From Ramlibacter tataouinensis TTB310 (lineage in GTDB: Bacteria > Pseudomonadota > Gammaproteobacteria > Burkholderiales > Burkholderiaceae_C): a DNA stretch of 64,000 nucleotides. Below the pieces are notes generated by a model, which searched no databases, was not told the origin of the DNA, and saw nothing but the letters and a program-made list of their open reading frames with translations. The stretch is from NCBI RefSeq assembly GCF_000215705.1, contig NC_015677.1:1128001-1192000 (forward strand), written 5' to 3'. Below are positions 33,863 through 44,687 of the stretch, one piece after another (the stretch's first letter is position 1; each line of letters opens with the position of its first letter). Made by a program: the position numbers and the translations under genes.

Positions 33863-34510
33863 ATGAAAGACCTGATCGATGGATTCCAGTCCGTCGCCGT
33901 GGCCTCGGTGGCCGACGCGGTGGACAAGGTGTGCGGCAAGCGCGGCTACATGGATGCGAGCATCAAGCCGCGCATCAACGACAAGCGCGTGGTCGGCCCG
34001 GCCGCCACGGTGCTGGAGGCGGCCACGGACGAGTTCCTGCCGCCGCAGCACGCGCTGGACCTGATCGACGAGGCGCCGCGCGGCAGCGTCATCGTGATCT
34101 CCGTCGCGGGCGGCGAGCCCGACGTGGCGGTGTGGGGCGGCCTGATGACCGCCGGCGCCGTGGCCAACGAGCATGCCGGCGCAATCCTGGACGGCGGCGT
34201 GCGCGACCTGTCCGAGATCCGGCGCGACTACGGCTTCCCGGTGTACGCCCGCGACGTCAGCCCCGGCACCACGCTAGGCCGCTTCAAGACCGTGGCGTCC
34301 CAGGTGCCGGTGGAGGTGGGCGGCGTGGTGGTGCATCCCGGCGACATCATCGTGGCCGACATCGACGGCGTGGTGGTGGTGCCCAAGGACAGGGCGCGCG
34401 AGGTGCTGGAGATGTCGCGCGAGATCGACGCGCGCGAGCTCGAGCAGGCCAAGCTGATCATCGCCGAGCGTTCGCTGCGCAAGGGCCTGGCCAAGTACGG
34501 GCGCATCTGA
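33863..34510 (+). CDS. RraA-like/HMG aldolase family protein
   Basis: The 215-residue protein has the RraA-fold active-site block GGLMTAGAVANEHAGAILDGGVRD, with the metal- and substrate-binding G-x3-A-x2-N and DGxxRD. In this family, true aldolases cleave 4-hydroxy-4-methyl-2-oxoglutarate or related 4-hydroxy-2-oxoacids, and others act as decarboxylases. Context after a hydroxyacid dehydrogenase and before a 2-keto-3-deoxy-sugar-type kinase favours catabolism over the RNase E regulator role. The product is probably pyruvate plus a second fragment (inference). Confidence 0.82.
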   Translation: MKDLIDGFQSVAVASVADAVDKVCGKRGYMDASIKPRINDKRVVGPAATVLEAATDEFLPPQHALDLIDEAPRGSVIVISVAGGEPDVAVWGGLMTAGAVANEHAGAILDGGVRDLSEIRRDYGFPVYARDVSPGTTLGRFKTVASQVPVEVGGVVVHPGDIIVADIDGVVVVPKDRAREVLEMSREIDARELEQAKLIIAERSLRKGLAKYGRI

Positions 34511-34536
34511 GCCACAGCCGCGAAAGGGGCGGGACC

Positions 34537-35466
34537 GTGCAGACCGACATCCTCGCGCTGGGCGAAGCCATGGTGGAGTTCAACCAGACCGGCGCCGACG
34601 GCGGGCAGACCTACCTGCAGGGCTTCGGCGGCGACACCTCCAACGCCGCCATCGCCGCCGCGCGGCAGGGCGCGCGCGTGGGCTATCTCTCGGCCATAGG
34701 CGACGACGTCTACGGCCGCATGCTGCGCGGGCTGTGGTCGCGCGAGGGCGTGGACCATGGCGGCGTGCGCACCGACGACCAGGCCTTCACCGCGGTGTAC
34801 TTCGTCAACCATGACGCGCAGGGGCACCACTTCAGCTTCTTCCGCAAGGGCTCGGCCGCCAGCCGGCTGCGGCCGCAGGACCTGCCGGCCGAACGCATCG
34901 CGCAGGCCAAGGTGCTGCACCTGTCGGGCATCTCGGCGGCCCTCTCGGACAGCGCCTGCGACACCTGCTTCGCGGCGGTGGACCTGGCCCGCGCCGCCGG
35001 CGTGCAGGTGTCCTTCGACACCAACCTGCGCCGCAAGCTCTGGCCGCTGGCGCGCGCCCGCGCCGTCATGCGCGAGCTGATCCGCCAGTGCGACATCTGC
35101 CTGCCCAGCCACGACGATGTGGCCGCCATCAGCGGCTTGCAGGAGCCGGATGCGCTGCTGGACTGGTGCCTGGCGCTGGGCCCGCGGGTGGTGGCGCTCA
35201 AGCTGGGCGAGCAGGGGGCGCTGGTCACCGACGGCACCTCGCGCTGGCGCATCCCGCCGCACCCCTGCCGCGCGGTGGATGCGACCGGCGCCGGTGACAC
35301 CTTCGGCGGCGCCCTGCTGGCCCGGCTGGTGGCCGGCGACGCGCTGGAAGCCGCCGCCCGTTACGCCGCGGTGGCGGCGGCGCTGTCCACGCAGGGTTAT
35401 GGCGCGGTCGAACCCATTCCCACCGCCGCGCAGGTGCGCTCGGCCCTGCAGGGGAGCGCCCCATGA
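34537..35466 (+). CDS. PfkB family sugar kinase, KdgK-like
   Basis: The 309-residue kinase has the N-terminal PfkB signature (FGGDTSNAAIAAARQGARVGYL) and the C-terminal ATP and catalytic motif DATGAGDTFGGALLAR, with the catalytic Asp. The YFVNHDAQGHHFSFFRKGSAA segment resembles 2-keto-3-deoxygluconate kinases. It would phosphorylate a 2-keto-3-deoxy sugar acid. A GTG start follows AAAGGGG. The SDR start overlaps its stop (ATGA). Confidence 0.87.
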   Translation: MQTDILALGEAMVEFNQTGADGGQTYLQGFGGDTSNAAIAAARQGARVGYLSAIGDDVYGRMLRGLWSREGVDHGGVRTDDQAFTAVYFVNHDAQGHHFSFFRKGSAASRLRPQDLPAERIAQAKVLHLSGISAALSDSACDTCFAAVDLARAAGVQVSFDTNLRRKLWPLARARAVMRELIRQCDICLPSHDDVAAISGLQEPDALLDWCLALGPRVVALKLGEQGALVTDGTSRWRIPPHPCRAVDATGAGDTFGGALLARLVAGDALEAAARYAAVAAALSTQGYGAVEPIPTAAQVRSALQGSAP

Positions 35467-36215
35467 GCCGGGCTGTCGAAAGCTTCGCGCCCGGCCTGTT
35501 CGCGCGGCGCCAGGTGCTGGTGGTGGGCGGCAGCTCGGGCATAGGCGCCGGGATCGCGGCCGCCTTCCTGGGCTGCGGCGCCGCCGTGCAGGTGACCGGC
35601 GCGACGGCCGGCGAGGTCGACGCCGCGCGGGCCGATGCCGGCCTGCAAGGCGCACAGGTCGCGCAGCTCGACGTGCGCGACGAGGCCGCGGTGAAGGCCT
35701 GCGTGGGCGCTCTGGCGCGCCTGGACGTGCTGGTCAACTGCGCCGGCATCATCCGGCGCGGTGCCGAGCTGGACCCGGCGGTGTTCGCCGAAGTCCTGGA
35801 CATCAACCTGAACGGCACCATGCGCGCCTGCGCCGCGGCGCGGGAGAAGCTGGCCGTGGACGGCGGCTGCATCGTCAACACGGCGTCCATGCTCAGCTTC
35901 TTCGGTGGCGCTCTGGTGCCCGGCTACGCGGCCAGCAAGGGCGGGGTGGCGCAGCTGACCAAGTCGCTGGCCATCGCCTACGCGGCCGAGGGCATCCGCG
36001 TCAACGCCGTCGCGCCGGGCTGGATCGCCACCCGCCTGACCGGGGCGCTGCAGGAGGACGCGGCGCGCAGCCAGGCCATCCTGTCGCGCACGCCGCTGGC
36101 GCGCTGGGGCCGGCCCGAGGACGTGGCCGGCGCGGCGCTGTTCCTGGCCTCGCCCGCGGCCGCCTTCGTCACCGGCGTGGTGCTGCCGGTGGACGGCGGC
36201 TACCTCATCAGCTGA
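35463..36215 (+). CDS. SDR family oxidoreductase in sugar-acid cluster
   Basis: The 250-residue protein has VVGGSSGIGAGIAAA, the NCAG motif, catalytic Ser in NTASMLS and YAASKGG. It resembles KduD/2-deoxy-D-gluconate 3-dehydrogenases. It is translationally coupled to the kinase. Its substrate is likely a sugar acid or deoxy sugar acid of the same pathway. Confidence 0.88.
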   Translation: MSRAVESFAPGLFARRQVLVVGGSSGIGAGIAAAFLGCGAAVQVTGATAGEVDAARADAGLQGAQVAQLDVRDEAAVKACVGALARLDVLVNCAGIIRRGAELDPAVFAEVLDINLNGTMRACAAAREKLAVDGGCIVNTASMLSFFGGALVPGYAASKGGVAQLTKSLAIAYAAEGIRVNAVAPGWIATRLTGALQEDAARSQAILSRTPLARWGRPEDVAGAALFLASPAAAFVTGVVLPVDGGYLIS

Positions 36216-36226
36216 AGGACACTCTC

Positions 36227-36715
36227 ATGATCACCCAACTGCCCGGCATCCGGCCCGAGATCGCCCTGCAGGCCATTCCCGACGACGAGCGCGTCTGGGT
36301 CCCGCAGGCGCCCGAGGTGTGGTTCCGCCCGCTGCTGCTCAACACCGTCACCGGCAGCTGGTGCAACCTGCTGCGGGTGCGCAAGGCCGGCGTGCTGTCG
36401 CGCCACATCCACCCGTCCTGGGTCACCGGCCTGGTGCTCAAGGGCGCCTGGCGCTACCTGGAGCACGACTGGGTGGCGCGCGAGGGTTCCTTCGTCTACG
36501 AGCCGCCGGGCGAGATCCACACCCTGGTGGTGGACGAGGCGGCCGGCGCGCAGGAGATGGTCACCTTCTTCAACATCCACGGCGCCATGGTCTACGTGGA
36601 CGCCCAGGGCGCGGTCACGGCTTACGAGGACGTGTTCACCAAGATCGGGATGTGCCGCCGCCACTACGAGGCCTGCGGGCTGGGTGGCGGCTACGTGGAC
36701 CAGTTCATCCGTTGA
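36227..36715 (+). CDS. Cupin-domain protein, dihydroxyacetophenone dioxygenase-like
   Basis: The 162-residue protein is a single cupin with metal ligands in SRHIHPSWVTGLVLKG and PPGEIHTL. Its sequence resembles the 2,4'-dihydroxyacetophenone dioxygenase family used loosely in annotation. In a sugar-acid operon a cupin may instead be an isomerase or a stabilising protein. It is the last gene of the TRAP operon. Function not assigned. Confidence 0.8.
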   Translation: MITQLPGIRPEIALQAIPDDERVWVPQAPEVWFRPLLLNTVTGSWCNLLRVRKAGVLSRHIHPSWVTGLVLKGAWRYLEHDWVAREGSFVYEPPGEIHTLVVDEAAGAQEMVTFFNIHGAMVYVDAQGAVTAYEDVFTKIGMCRRHYEACGLGGGYVDQFIR

Positions 36716-36829
36716 ACCGGCAGCCGGGCGTTCCCCGGCCGTGGGGCCATCATTTCCAGCTAAGAGAGTCGGGCAAGCGGCGGCGGTACAGTCGCCCTCG
36801 TTCCACCCAGGCTGCGAAAAGGAGGGCCC

Positions 36830-37288
36830 ATGACCACGCTCAACATCAACGGCAAGGACGTCGCGGTCGACGCCGACCCGTCCACCCCCATCCTCTGGGC
36901 CCTGCGCGACACGCTGGGCATGACGGGCACCAAGTTCGGCTGCGGCCAGGCGCTGTGCGGCGCCTGCACCGTGCACCTGAACGGCGCCGCCACCCGCTCC
37001 TGCGTCACGCCCCTCTCCGCGGCCGCCGGCCAGAAGATCACCACCATCGAGGCGGTGGGCGCCGACCGCGTGGGCCGGGCCGTGCAGGCCGCCTGGGTCA
37101 AGCACGACGTGGCCCAGTGCGGCTACTGCCAGAGCGGCCAGGTGATGAGCGCCACCGCGCTGCTCAAGACCAACCGCAAGCCCAGCGACGCCGACATCGA
37201 CGCCGCCATGGCCGGCAACGTCTGCCGCTGCGGCACCTATGTCCGCATCCGCGCCGCCATCAAGGATGCGGCCTCCACCCTGGCCTGA
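36830..37288 (+). CDS. [2Fe-2S] subunit of a molybdenum hydroxylase (IorA/CoxS type)
   Basis: The 152-residue protein has both iron-sulfur motifs: plant-ferredoxin type CGQALCGACTVHLNG plus a distal Cys, and the helical CGYCQSGQ...CRCGTY cluster. It would pass electrons from the molybdenum centre in the next gene product. RBS AAGGAGG precedes the ATG; a TACAGT box lies at 36787-36792. No FAD subunit is encoded, typical of the two-subunit IorAB type. Confidence 0.92.
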   Translation: MTTLNINGKDVAVDADPSTPILWALRDTLGMTGTKFGCGQALCGACTVHLNGAATRSCVTPLSAAAGQKITTIEAVGADRVGRAVQAAWVKHDVAQCGYCQSGQVMSATALLKTNRKPSDADIDAAMAGNVCRCGTYVRIRAAIKDAASTLA

Positions 37289-37313
37289 TGGGCTCAACGA
37301 GAAGGAGCACACC

Positions 37314-39545
37314 ATGCATTTCGATCCCGCCGTCGCCCGTGACATGCACAAGGTGCTCGCGGCCCGCCTGCGCTCCGACGACCCCGAAGCCGCGGGCGGA
37401 CTGGAGCGCCGCAGCTTCCTCAAGCTGGGCGCCGCCTCCGGCTTCGCGCTGGGCCTGTTCCCCGTGGCCGCCTGCGCCCAGGGCGCCGGCCTCAAGCCCC
37501 AGGAACAGCCGTCCGCCTTCGTCAGGATAGACCGCGACGGCACCACCACCGTCACCATCAACCGCCTGGACTTCGGCCAGGGCGTGCAGACCGGCCTGCC
37601 CATGATCCTGGCCGAGGAACTGGACGCCGACTGGTCCAAGGTGCGCAGCATCCACGGCGACGCCAACCCCGCGTACGCCGACCCGGCCTTCGGCACCCAC
37701 CTGACCGGCGGCTCCAACTCCATCAAGAACTCCTACACCCAGTACCGCGAGCTGGGCGCCCGCACCCGGGCCATGCTGGTGGCCGCGGCGGCGCAGCAGT
37801 GGAAGGTGGAGCCTGGCAAGCTGCGTACCGAGAACGGCGCCGTGATCGGCCCCGGTGGCCAGCGCCTGGGCTACGGCGAGCTGGCCGAGGCCGCGATGAA
37901 GCAGCCGGTGCCGCAGAAGGTGCAGCTGAAAGACCCGAAGCAGTTCAAGATCATCGGCAAGCCCACCGGGCGGCTGGACGCAGTTCCTAAGTCCACCGGC
38001 CAGCAGGGCTACGGCATCGACGTGCGGCTGCCCGGCATGCTCACCGCCGTGGTGGCGCGGCCGCCGGTGTTCGGCGCCAAGCTCAAGGCGGTGGACGACA
38101 GCGCGGCCAAGGCCGTCAAGGGCGTGAAGGCCGTGCTGCGCGTGCCCACCGACCGCGGCGGCGAGGGCGTGGCCGTCGTCGCCGACGGCTACTGGCCGGC
38201 CAAGCAGGCACGCGACGCGCTCAAGCTGGAATGGGACACCGCCAGCGCCGAGCGCGTGGACACGGCGCAGCTCACGGCCAAGTACCGCGAGCTGGCCCGG
38301 CAGCCCGGCGCCGTCAAATACAACGCAGACGTCTCGCGCTTGGGCGCAGCGCCGAACAGGATCAGCGCCGAGTTCGTCTTCCCCTACCTGGCGCATGCGC
38401 CCATGGAGCCGCTGAACTGCACCGTGGCCTTCGACGGCAAGGGCGCGCAGCTGTGGATGGGCACGCAGATGCCGGGCCTGGACGCGGCCGCGGCCGCTCG
38501 CACCCTGGGCGTCAAGCCGGAGGCGGTGAAGGTGAACACGCAGATGGCCGGCGGCGGCTTCGGCCGGCGCGCCATCCCCAGCAGCGACTACGTGGTGGAG
38601 GCCTGCCACGTCGCCAAGGCGGCGCGCGCCGCCGGCGTCAACGCGCCCGTGCGCACGCTGTGGAGCCGCGAGGACGACATCAAGGGCGGCTACTACCGCC
38701 CGCTGCACGTGCACCGCGCCGAGATCGGCTACGACGCCCAGGGCAACATCCTGGCCTGGGACCACGTCATCGTGGGCCAGTCCATCCTCAAGGGCTCGCC
38801 CTTCGAGGACTTCATGGTCAAGGACGGCATCGACGCCACGGCCGTCGAGGGCATGAAGGAGCCCTACGACTTGCCCATGCGCCTGTCGGTGCACCACCCG
38901 CAGGTCAACGTGCCGGTGCTGTGGTGGCGCAGCGTGGGCTCCACCCACACCGCCTATGCCATGGAAACCCTGCTGGACGAGGTGGCCCGCGCGACCAAGC
39001 AGGACCCGGTGGCCATGCGCATGAAGCTGATGGGCGGCAAGCACCCGCGCCACGCGGCGGCGCTGCAGATGGCCGTGGACAAGTCCGGCTACGGCAAGCG
39101 CCAGCTTCCGGCGGGCCGGGCCTGGGGCGTGGCGCTGCATGAGTCGTTCAGCTCGGTGGTGGCCTACGTGGTCGAGGCCTCCGTCGACAACGGCACGCCC
39201 AGGCTGCATAACGTCACGGCCGGCGTGCACTGCAACCTGGCGGTCAACCCGCTGAGCGTGGAGGCGCAGGTGCAGGGCGCGGCGCTGATGGGCCTGGCCA
39301 TGTGCCTGCCCGGCGCGGCCGTCACGCTCAAGGACGGCGTGGTCGAGCAGAGCAACTTCGGCGACTATGCCGTGCCGCGCATCACCGACATGCCGCGCAT
39401 CGCGGTGCACATCGTGCCCAGCGCCGACGCGCCCACCGGCATCGGCGAGCCGGGCCTGCCACCGCTGGCGCCGGCCTTCGCCAACGCCATCGCCCGCGTC
39501 ACCGGCAAGCCCGCTCCGCGCGAGCTGCCGTTCAAGCTGGCCTGA
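37314..39545 (+). CDS. Periplasmic molybdenum hydroxylase large subunit (IorB type)
   Basis: The 743-residue protein has a twin-arginine signal (ERRSFLKLGAASGFALGLFPVAA) starting near residue 31, after an unusual N-terminal extension. Two Ald_Xan_dh_C2-like halves follow with molybdopterin contacts such as QMAGGGFGRRAIPSSDYVVEA and the C-terminal GIGEPGLPPLAPAFANA, where Glu is the catalytic base. These enzymes oxidise aldehydes or N-heterocycles with water. Normally an attached or neighbouring cytochrome c takes the electrons; none is seen here. Substrate unknown. Confidence 0.9.
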   Translation: MHFDPAVARDMHKVLAARLRSDDPEAAGGLERRSFLKLGAASGFALGLFPVAACAQGAGLKPQEQPSAFVRIDRDGTTTVTINRLDFGQGVQTGLPMILAEELDADWSKVRSIHGDANPAYADPAFGTHLTGGSNSIKNSYTQYRELGARTRAMLVAAAAQQWKVEPGKLRTENGAVIGPGGQRLGYGELAEAAMKQPVPQKVQLKDPKQFKIIGKPTGRLDAVPKSTGQQGYGIDVRLPGMLTAVVARPPVFGAKLKAVDDSAAKAVKGVKAVLRVPTDRGGEGVAVVADGYWPAKQARDALKLEWDTASAERVDTAQLTAKYRELARQPGAVKYNADVSRLGAAPNRISAEFVFPYLAHAPMEPLNCTVAFDGKGAQLWMGTQMPGLDAAAAARTLGVKPEAVKVNTQMAGGGFGRRAIPSSDYVVEACHVAKAARAAGVNAPVRTLWSREDDIKGGYYRPLHVHRAEIGYDAQGNILAWDHVIVGQSILKGSPFEDFMVKDGIDATAVEGMKEPYDLPMRLSVHHPQVNVPVLWWRSVGSTHTAYAMETLLDEVARATKQDPVAMRMKLMGGKHPRHAAALQMAVDKSGYGKRQLPAGRAWGVALHESFSSVVAYVVEASVDNGTPRLHNVTAGVHCNLAVNPLSVEAQVQGAALMGLAMCLPGAAVTLKDGVVEQSNFGDYAVPRITDMPRIAVHIVPSADAPTGIGEPGLPPLAPAFANAIARVTGKPAPRELPFKLA

Positions 39546-40093
39546 TGGCCTCCACCGGCGCCGCGCCGCAGCCGGTGGTGCTGGTGCTGGCCTCCGGCCG
39601 GGGCGAGCGCTTCCAGGCCTCGGGCGGGCAGGTCCCCAAGCTGCGGGCGCTGCTGGCTGGCGTGCCGGTGCTGCAGCGCACGCTGGCCGCCGTGCGCGCC
39701 AGCGGCCTGCCCTGGCACCTGGAGGACGCGGGCCATCCGGGCATGGGCGATTCCATCGCGGCCGCCGTGCGTGCCACGCGCGATGCGCCGGGCTGGCTGG
39801 TGTTGCCGGCGGACCTGCCGCTGGTGCAGCCCTCGACCCTGCAGGCCGTGGCGCGGGCCCTGGCCGGACACGAAGCGGTGGTGCCGGTGTTCCAGGGCCG
39901 GCGCGGCCACCCGGTCGGCTTTGCCGCCGCCTGCGGCGCCGAGCTGGCCGGCCTGACAGGGCAGCAGGGCGCGGCGCCCGTCCTGAAGAGGCGCGGCGCC
40001 CTGGAACTGGCGGTGGACGACATCGGCTGCGTCACCGACATCGACACCGTGGCCGACCTGGCGGAGGCGCAGCGGCGGCTGGCCGGGGCCTGA
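39545..40093 (+). CDS. MobA/MocA-like molybdenum cofactor nucleotidyltransferase
   Basis: The 182-residue protein has a nucleotidyltransferase fold with ASGRGERF, a later K for the nucleotide (GGQVPKLRAL), the metal-binding VLPADLPL and a GHPVGF segment. MocA-type enzymes add CMP to molybdopterin for the hydroxylase family. The ATG overlaps the large-subunit stop (TGATG), so it is coupled to its client enzyme. It is assigned to the MCD maturation role by context. Confidence 0.85.
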   Translation: MASTGAAPQPVVLVLASGRGERFQASGGQVPKLRALLAGVPVLQRTLAAVRASGLPWHLEDAGHPGMGDSIAAAVRATRDAPGWLVLPADLPLVQPSTLQAVARALAGHEAVVPVFQGRRGHPVGFAAACGAELAGLTGQQGAAPVLKRRGALELAVDDIGCVTDIDTVADLAEAQRRLAGA

Positions 40094-40126
40094 GGCGCGC
40101 GCCCGCTGTGCTACCGTCGCCGGGCC

Positions 40127-40873
40127 ATGCCCAGCGACATCCCCCTGCTGCTCCTAGGCGCCCTGGTCGCGGGCGTGGTGCAGGGCATCTCCGGCTTCGC
40201 CTTCTCCATGGTGGCCATGAGCTTCTGGGTCTGGGGCCTGGAGCCGCAGCTGGCGGCGGTGCTGGCCGTGGTGGGCTCGCTCACCGGCCAGCTGACGGCC
40301 GTGGGCACGGCGCGGCGGCGCCTGGACCTGCACGACCTCTGGCCCTTCCTGGCCGGCGCCGGCGTCGGGGTGCCCATCGGCGTGGCGGTGCTGCCGCTGC
40401 TGGGCGCCGAGGTGTTCAAGCTGATCCTGGGCGGCGTGCTGGCCGTGTGGTGCCCGGTGATGCTGTTCTCGCGCCGCCTGCCGCACACCACCGTGGGCGG
40501 CCGCTGGGCCGACGCGCTGGCCGGGGCGGGCGGCGGCTTCATGGGCGGGCTGGGCGGCTTCACCGGCGTGGTGCCCACCCTGTGGTGCACGCTGCGCGGC
40601 CTGGACAAGGACCGCCAGCGCGCCATCGTGCAGAACTTCAACCTGGCGACGCTGGCCTTCACGCTGGCCGGCTACGTCGCCAGCGGCGCCGTCTCCGGCC
40701 GCGTGCTCACGCTGGCGCCTCTGCTGACCGCCGTCGTGGTGCCCGCGGCCTGGCTGGGGACGCGCCTGTACCGCGGCATGAGCGCCGAGGTGTTCCGCCG
40801 CTTCGTGCTGGGGCTGCTGTCGCTGGCCGGCCTGGCGATGCTGGCCTCGGCCCTGCCGCGACTGCTGGGCTAG
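40127..40873 (+). CDS. TauE/SafE family exporter
   Basis: The 248-residue protein has about eight helices in two repeats and TauE landmarks GVVQGISGFAFSMV near the N-terminus and GFMGGLGGFTGVVPTLW in the middle. Members export sulfite, sulfoacetate or other small organic anions. It follows the molybdenum hydroxylase genes by 34 nt and may share their transcript. Convergent with sodC (stops 1 nt apart). Substrate unknown. Confidence 0.87.
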   Translation: MPSDIPLLLLGALVAGVVQGISGFAFSMVAMSFWVWGLEPQLAAVLAVVGSLTGQLTAVGTARRRLDLHDLWPFLAGAGVGVPIGVAVLPLLGAEVFKLILGGVLAVWCPVMLFSRRLPHTTVGGRWADALAGAGGGFMGGLGGFTGVVPTLWCTLRGLDKDRQRAIVQNFNLATLAFTLAGYVASGAVSGRVLTLAPLLTAVVVPAAWLGTRLYRGMSAEVFRRFVLGLLSLAGLAMLASALPRLLG

Positions 40874-40874
40874 C

Positions 40875-41411
40875 TCAGGCCTTCTGGATCACCGCGCAGG
40901 CCAGCCGCGGCCCGGCATTGCCGGTCGGCTGGGTCTGGTAGTCGTCGGGGTCGCGGTGCACGATCAGGCCCTTGCCGCTCACGTCGGCGGGGCCCCCGCC
41001 CAGGGCGATGCTGGACGACTCGAAGCTGAAGCTGGCCACGCCCTGCGCATTGGCGCGCAGGCTGGGCAGGTCGCCCGCGTGCTGCGCCGCGCCGCCATGC
41101 CGGCCGTGCGGCGCGTTGCCGGGATTGAAGTGCCCGCCGGCGCTCATCGCGTCGGGGCTGGAGCAGTCGCCCTTCTCGTGCACGTGGAAGCCGTGCTCGG
41201 CGCCCGGCTTCAGGCCCCGCACCTCGCCGGCGACGCGGACCCGGCCGCTGCCGACGGAGGTGAAGTGCACCGTGCCGGTGGTGGAATTGCCGGCCGTAGG
41301 CGCCAGGTTGGCGACCGCGTGCGGCCCGGGGCCGCCGGTGACGGCGCAGGCCGCCAGGGCCAGGGGCAGCGCGGCGGCGAGCGCCGCCCGTGTGATGAGG
41401 GGGGTGTTCAC
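40875..41411 (-). CDS. sodC: Cu/Zn superoxide dismutase, lipoprotein-type
   Basis: The 178-residue protein has a lipoprotein-like signal ending LALAAC (Cys22) and the full set of ligands: HGFHVHEKGDCS, SAGGHFNPGNAPHG, HAGDLP and LIVHRDPDD. The C-terminal GNAGPRLACAVI holds the disulfide Cys. It removes superoxide in the periplasm. RBS AAGGAGAA lies before the ATG. Stands alone between convergent and codirectional neighbours. Confidence 0.94.
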   Translation of the reverse strand: MNTPLITRAALAAALPLALAACAVTGGPGPHAVANLAPTAGNSTTGTVHFTSVGSGRVRVAGEVRGLKPGAEHGFHVHEKGDCSSPDAMSAGGHFNPGNAPHGRHGGAAQHAGDLPSLRANAQGVASFSFESSSIALGGGPADVSGKGLIVHRDPDDYQTQPTGNAGPRLACAVIQKA

Positions 41412-41478
41412 GCTTGTTCTCCTTGGTTGGTGGGATGGCCAGAGCGCACTCTAGGGCGAAGGCCGGGCTGCGTGTGGC

Positions 41479-42072
41479 TCAGCCTTTTCCGCGCACCAGC
41501 CTGAGCAGCCGCTCCAGGTGGCGGTCCCGGATGTTCATGCGCCGCAGCTCCTCCAGCGTACGCTCGGCGTAGTCCAGGGTGGTGCCGTAGATGCCGCAGG
41601 CCCCGTCGAAGATGCGCCGGTATTCCTCCTCGCTCAGCGTGCCGGTGTGGCTGGGGCTGCTGCGCGACAGGGTGAAGGCCAGCGCCGTCACCGGCCCGTG
41701 CGTGGTGTGGCAGGTGAGCCAGCGCGGGTCGTACACCGCCGTGACCATCTCGCGCTGCCACAGCCGCGTCAGCACCTCGCGCCCGCTGGCCTGGGGGATG
41801 CGGAACACCATGCCCTGGCAGCAGCCGCCCGACAGCAGGCCGAACACCAGGCCCGGCCGCTCGGGCGTGCCGCGGTTGATGCGGCTCCACATCTTCAGCG
41901 CCCGGTGCCAGCCGTGCACCCGGGCCGGCCGCCGCTCGGCGTAGTCGAAGTCGGGCTTCCAGATCAGCGAGCCGTAGCCGAAGATCCACAGGTCGCCATG
42001 GCCGCCCCATTCCTGCAGCGCCTTCTCCAGCATCGGTGCCGGGTCGCGCACGGGTTGGACGAGGGGCCTCAT
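41479..42072 (-). CDS. chaC: ChaC-type gamma-glutamylcyclotransferase
   Basis: The 197-residue protein has the ChaC start WIFGYGSLIWKP, followed by RVHGWHRALKMWSRINRGTPERPGLVFGLL in part and the C-terminal YGTTLDYAERTLEEL. ChaC enzymes degrade glutathione to 5-oxoproline and Cys-Gly in the cytosol. The ATG at 42072 precedes the conserved region; the open frame upstream of it is antisense to edd and not coding. It is divergent from edd. Confidence 0.92.
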   Translation of the reverse strand: MRPLVQPVRDPAPMLEKALQEWGGHGDLWIFGYGSLIWKPDFDYAERRPARVHGWHRALKMWSRINRGTPERPGLVFGLLSGGCCQGMVFRIPQASGREVLTRLWQREMVTAVYDPRWLTCHTTHGPVTALAFTLSRSSPSHTGTLSEEEYRRIFDGACGIYGTTLDYAERTLEELRRMNIRDRHLERLLRLVRGKG

Positions 42073-42171
42073 GGCCGGGAACTGTAGCGCGGCCGGTGGC
42101 GGGAGCGGAGGCGGCGTTTTGGTAACCCGGACGTAACCACGCGGCCCTCGCCGGCGGGGCTTGGCGGTACC

Positions 42172-44036
<1,865 letters not shown>

Positions 44037-44046
<10 letters not shown>

Positions 44047-44681
44047 ACGCAAACGAGAAGCTGACGGCGCTGGCCGTGATGCAGGACGCGCCGGTGATCC
44101 CCGTGATCGTGCTGGACGAGGTGGCGCAGGCCGTGCCGCTGGCGCGGGCGCTGGTCGAGGGCGGCATCCGCATGCTGGAGGTGACGCTGCGCACGCCGGC
44201 GGCGCTGGCCTGCATCGAGGCGATCGCGCGCCACGTGCCCGAGGCCGTGGCCGGCGCCGGCACGGTGCGCAGCCAGGCCGACGCGCAGGCCGCGCAGCGC
44301 GCGGGCGCGCGCTTCGCCGTCAGCCCCGGCTACACGCCGGCGGTCGGCCGCGCATGCCGCGAGCTGGGCCTGCCCCTGCTGCCCGGCGTGGCCACCGGCA
44401 GCGAGATCATGCTGGCGCAGGAGGACGGCCACACCGACCTCAAGTTCTTCCCGGCGCTGCAGGCCGGCGGCGCGGCCATGCTCAAGGCCTGGAGCGGGCC
44501 GTTCGGCGACGTGCGCTTCTGCCCCACCGGCGGCGTCACCGCCGCCAACGCCCGCGAGCTGCTGGCCCTGCCCAACGTGGTGTGCGTGGGCGGCTCCTGG
44601 CTCACGCCGGCGGACGCGGTGCGCCAGGGCGACTGGGCCCGCATCACGCAGCTGGCGCGCGAGGCGGCTGCCCTGCGCTGA
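44037..44681 (+). CDS. eda: KDPG/KHG aldolase
   Basis: The 214-residue class I aldolase splits 2-keto-3-deoxy-6-phosphogluconate into pyruvate and glyceraldehyde 3-phosphate. The Schiff-base Lys136 (DLKFFPA), the catalytic Glu48 (LEVTLRT) and the phosphate loop PTGGV are present. A GTG start at 44037 has AGGGAG 7 nt upstream and overlaps edd by 10 nt; the ATG at 44043 would give a 4-nt overlap. Works directly with Edd. Confidence 0.94.
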
Positions 44682-44687
44682 GCGGGG

